In this document: one piece after another, positions 61,812 to 64,000 of the stretch | How the letters are laid out: each line of letters opens with the position of its first letter | Position numbering within the stretch: the stretch's first letter is position 1 | Assembly (NCBI GenBank): GCA_022575985.1 | Contig: JAKSXM010000007.1 | Span: 20,896,501-20,960,500, forward strand | DNA length: 64,000 bases | Direction: 5' to 3' | Origin: Anagrus nilaparvatae | Taxonomy: Eukaryota > Arthropoda > Insecta > Hymenoptera > Mymaridae | Program-made: the position numbers and the translations under genes | The notes under the pieces: generated by a model | What the model was told of the DNA's origin: nothing | Seen by the model: only the letters and a program-made list of their open reading frames with translations | The model's database searches: none

Positions 61812-64000
61812 CAACGTTAAACGTTAAACGTTGTATATTTTGTTATTTTAACAAAAAATTTTTTTATTTTTATTTAAATAGTATATACTTTTATTTAAAT
61901 AAACGTTAAAAATAATTAAGCCTTTTTTTTTTAATTTCATCAGAACCTCATTCTGTCAAATCAGCTTTAATCATATATTAATAATAATTAACATACTGTA
62001 TAATTTTTTCTATTGAGTAGATTTAAAAAACAAAACATTTCGCCGGTATTACGATGTTCTCTAAACTTTTTCATGTAGACTAGATAGATAATTTTAATAA
62101 GCAATGAATTAATTCTAAGTTTATTTAGTATTGAGTCTAATGTAAAAGAAAACTTATTTAAGGATGTTCTCTCCATTGCTTGTTCGATTTTTGAAATTTT
62201 TGAGTGCTGAATTTTTACATCTGTTTAAGTTTGTTCAAAATGCTGCTTGACTTATATTGAAGATTCACGGCCAGGCTGCTTTCAAGTAACAAATAAATTT
62301 CAAGCAAAGCAGTCTGGCAGTATTATTTAATTTTATTATTTAATTTTAGAGGTAGGTATCGTATATTTTTCGCAAAATGTTTTCGGTTATAAGTTATAGC
62401 TATTTGTCAAGTAATTATAGAATATTTTTAATTTTGTTTTTATAACTAATTGGCTGTTACTCATTTTTTAAAAAATTATGATCTTTGATACGAGGCAAAC
62501 ATAGTTTTGATCCAAGTTGTCCAAATTAGGAATCTCAGGTTTTGTATGAGCAGTCAATTTCAAAAATTTAACATATCGTTTTCGTTTAAAAAATTATACA
62601 TATTCAACTTTATTTTTTAAATTCTTGTACCTAATACTAAAAAACATTGATATCTTGATTTAAAAATTATGGTAAAAGAACATATGGTTAAAAATCTAAA
62701 TTCAAAATTGTGCAAAAATGTACACCCAGTGGTGGAGAGAGCGTCCTAATAAAATATAATTACAAAAGGAATTACCCAATCTGTATTAATGATTGCATAA
62801 ATGTATTTGTTATTAAAATTAAATTGTCAACATTAAATATTAGTACACATACATATGTATATATATATATTTTAGTGTTATAAAAAATTAACAGTATTTA
62901 ATAGAGTTAAAGTGAAATTACTGTTAAACAATTGTTTACGTTATTATTATACAATAAGTCGCACATTTTCATTTTTTTTTTTTTTTTTGCAAAAATAGTG
63001 TCACGAGCTGGTTTCTACCGATTGAAGTAAGAATTAACAAGTCTTATAACAAGTCTTTTTCTCTAAAAGTTTGTGTTTTAAAAAGTTGTAGACCATGCAC
63101 CATAGAAATTAAAAAAATTTTAAGTTAAAAAAAAAAATTGTGGCTAAAATGTGACTAAAAAGCCTTTACAGTTCCTACCAAGAACTTGGCGTTTTAAGTA
63201 AAAGAAGTGAATGGATTTAAATTTTCTTTTTTTTTTTTAAGTTTGTTTTTCATATAATTTTAGATTAACCAAAAGTTATTTTACCTTAAATTAATATTTT
63301 AGATGCTATTTTAAATAAAAATATGGCCAAAATTTTTTTATTTTTTCACAATATCATAAAGTCTTTCCTATATCTCAAGGAATGTGTGGTTTAAACACAG
63401 TAATTTTTAATTTACAAAGTTTTTATGACAATAACTAGTTGTAATAAAAAAAAAATTTATTTTATGTTTTCTAAAAATTATAGCACTAAAACTAGATTTT
63501 TATATTATTTTTTTTTAATCTATTTTTGCAAAAAAAAAAGGAAAATTAGTCATGTATGTAAATATTTTTGTTAATTAATATATATAATTTAAATATGTTT
63601 TTTCAAAAAATTAAAAAAAAAAAATGTTTGTAACAAATTTAATGATATTAGTGTACTCATAGTCTTTTTTCGTTTTTTTTTTCTTTGAAGTAATTATAGA
63701 AAAACTCTATTTTTGTAAATTATGAATATTTTAATTTTGTAATAGTTTGTTAATAATTTTTTAATTATATAACTTTTGCACTTTTTGTATCTTTAGCTGA
63801 AACAAGATTTTGTTGAAAAAAGCATCATTTGGGGATTTTCAAAAAATAGTAAGTTTGTATTATGGAAACTGTTGTGAATGTATGCAATCCAGCCCCTGCG
63901 ATGGTATAACTATTTTATACTTATTTATTTACTAGAAATTTATCTTATCCACATCATACTGCAAGGGAGATATAATTTATCTTGCAATCTATTGAAATTA
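61812..64000. other. Downstream region, no supported gene
   Basis: AT-rich sequence with long A/T runs. AAATAAACG near 61897 could serve as the poly(A) signal of the 819-residue frame. A short frame with an acceptor-like start at 63797 (LKQDFVEKSIIWGFSKN) and a GTAAGT at 63849 could be an exon, but nothing joins it convincingly. Confidence 0.4.
62269..62319. repeat. Small hairpin with GCCAGGCTGCT arms
   Basis: GGCCAGGCTGCTTTCAAG is mirrored by CAAGCAAAGCAGTCTGGC with one bulge. GGCCAGGCTGCT also occurs alone at 28207, suggesting a dispersed element of which only ends remain. Confidence 0.5.

Noticed and set aside
1..64000. CRISPR arrays, bacterial operons or prophage
   Set aside because: Spliced genes, poly(A) signals and insect-type proteins are present, and no regularly spaced direct repeats of CRISPR type were seen.

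Overview
The window reads as nuclear DNA of an insect. It is very AT-rich, its genes have many small introns with GT-AG ends (one GC-AG), and it carries an insect-type CLIP-domain serine protease and an insect-type Argonaute-3. The compact, AT-rich style and TTAA-flanked miniature elements would fit a parasitoid wasp or another small hymenopteran. That placement is an inference; nothing here identifies the species.

Five conserved genes were reconstructed by joining exons by hand in a continuous reading frame. (1) A secreted CLIP-domain serine protease, + strand, 9357-18492, six exons, 413 aa, intact catalytic triad, with leucine at the activation site as in the CLIPC (snake/persephone-like) group. 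(2) Proteasome subunit alpha-2, - strand, 19085-20296, three exons, 234 aa. (3) Proteasome subunit beta-2, + strand, 20851-21690, three exons, 207 aa. Genes 2 and 3 are head to head with about 550 bp between start codons. (4) Signal peptide peptidase, - strand, 24466-26073, six exons, 366 aa. (5) Argonaute-3, the ping-pong piRNA slicer, - strand, 28466-34986, eleven exons, 931 aa, complete D-E-D-H tetrad and an unusual N-terminus.

To the right, 36-50 kb is almost entirely repeats: foldback and miniature elements, an array of units carrying a double-octamer palindrome, a 1.5 kb TA-flanked element, a 6.9 kb near-perfect palindrome (arms about 3.33 kb, loop 234 bp), and a three-copy 0.5 kb tandem repeat. 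From 51 kb there is a tentative short SAM-like gene split over 7 kb, two TTAA-flanked elements within it, and a single-exon 819-residue protein (59352-61811) with two C2H2 fingers and a transposase-like core that I cannot name.

The left 9 kb holds no confident gene: a 140 bp tandem repeat, several inverted repeats, one decayed coding stretch and one orphan exon candidate. Functionally the genes cover innate immune or developmental proteolysis, proteasome core assembly, intramembrane proteolysis in the ER and transposon silencing. They form no operon-like system; the only close regulatory pairing visible is alpha-2/beta-2.
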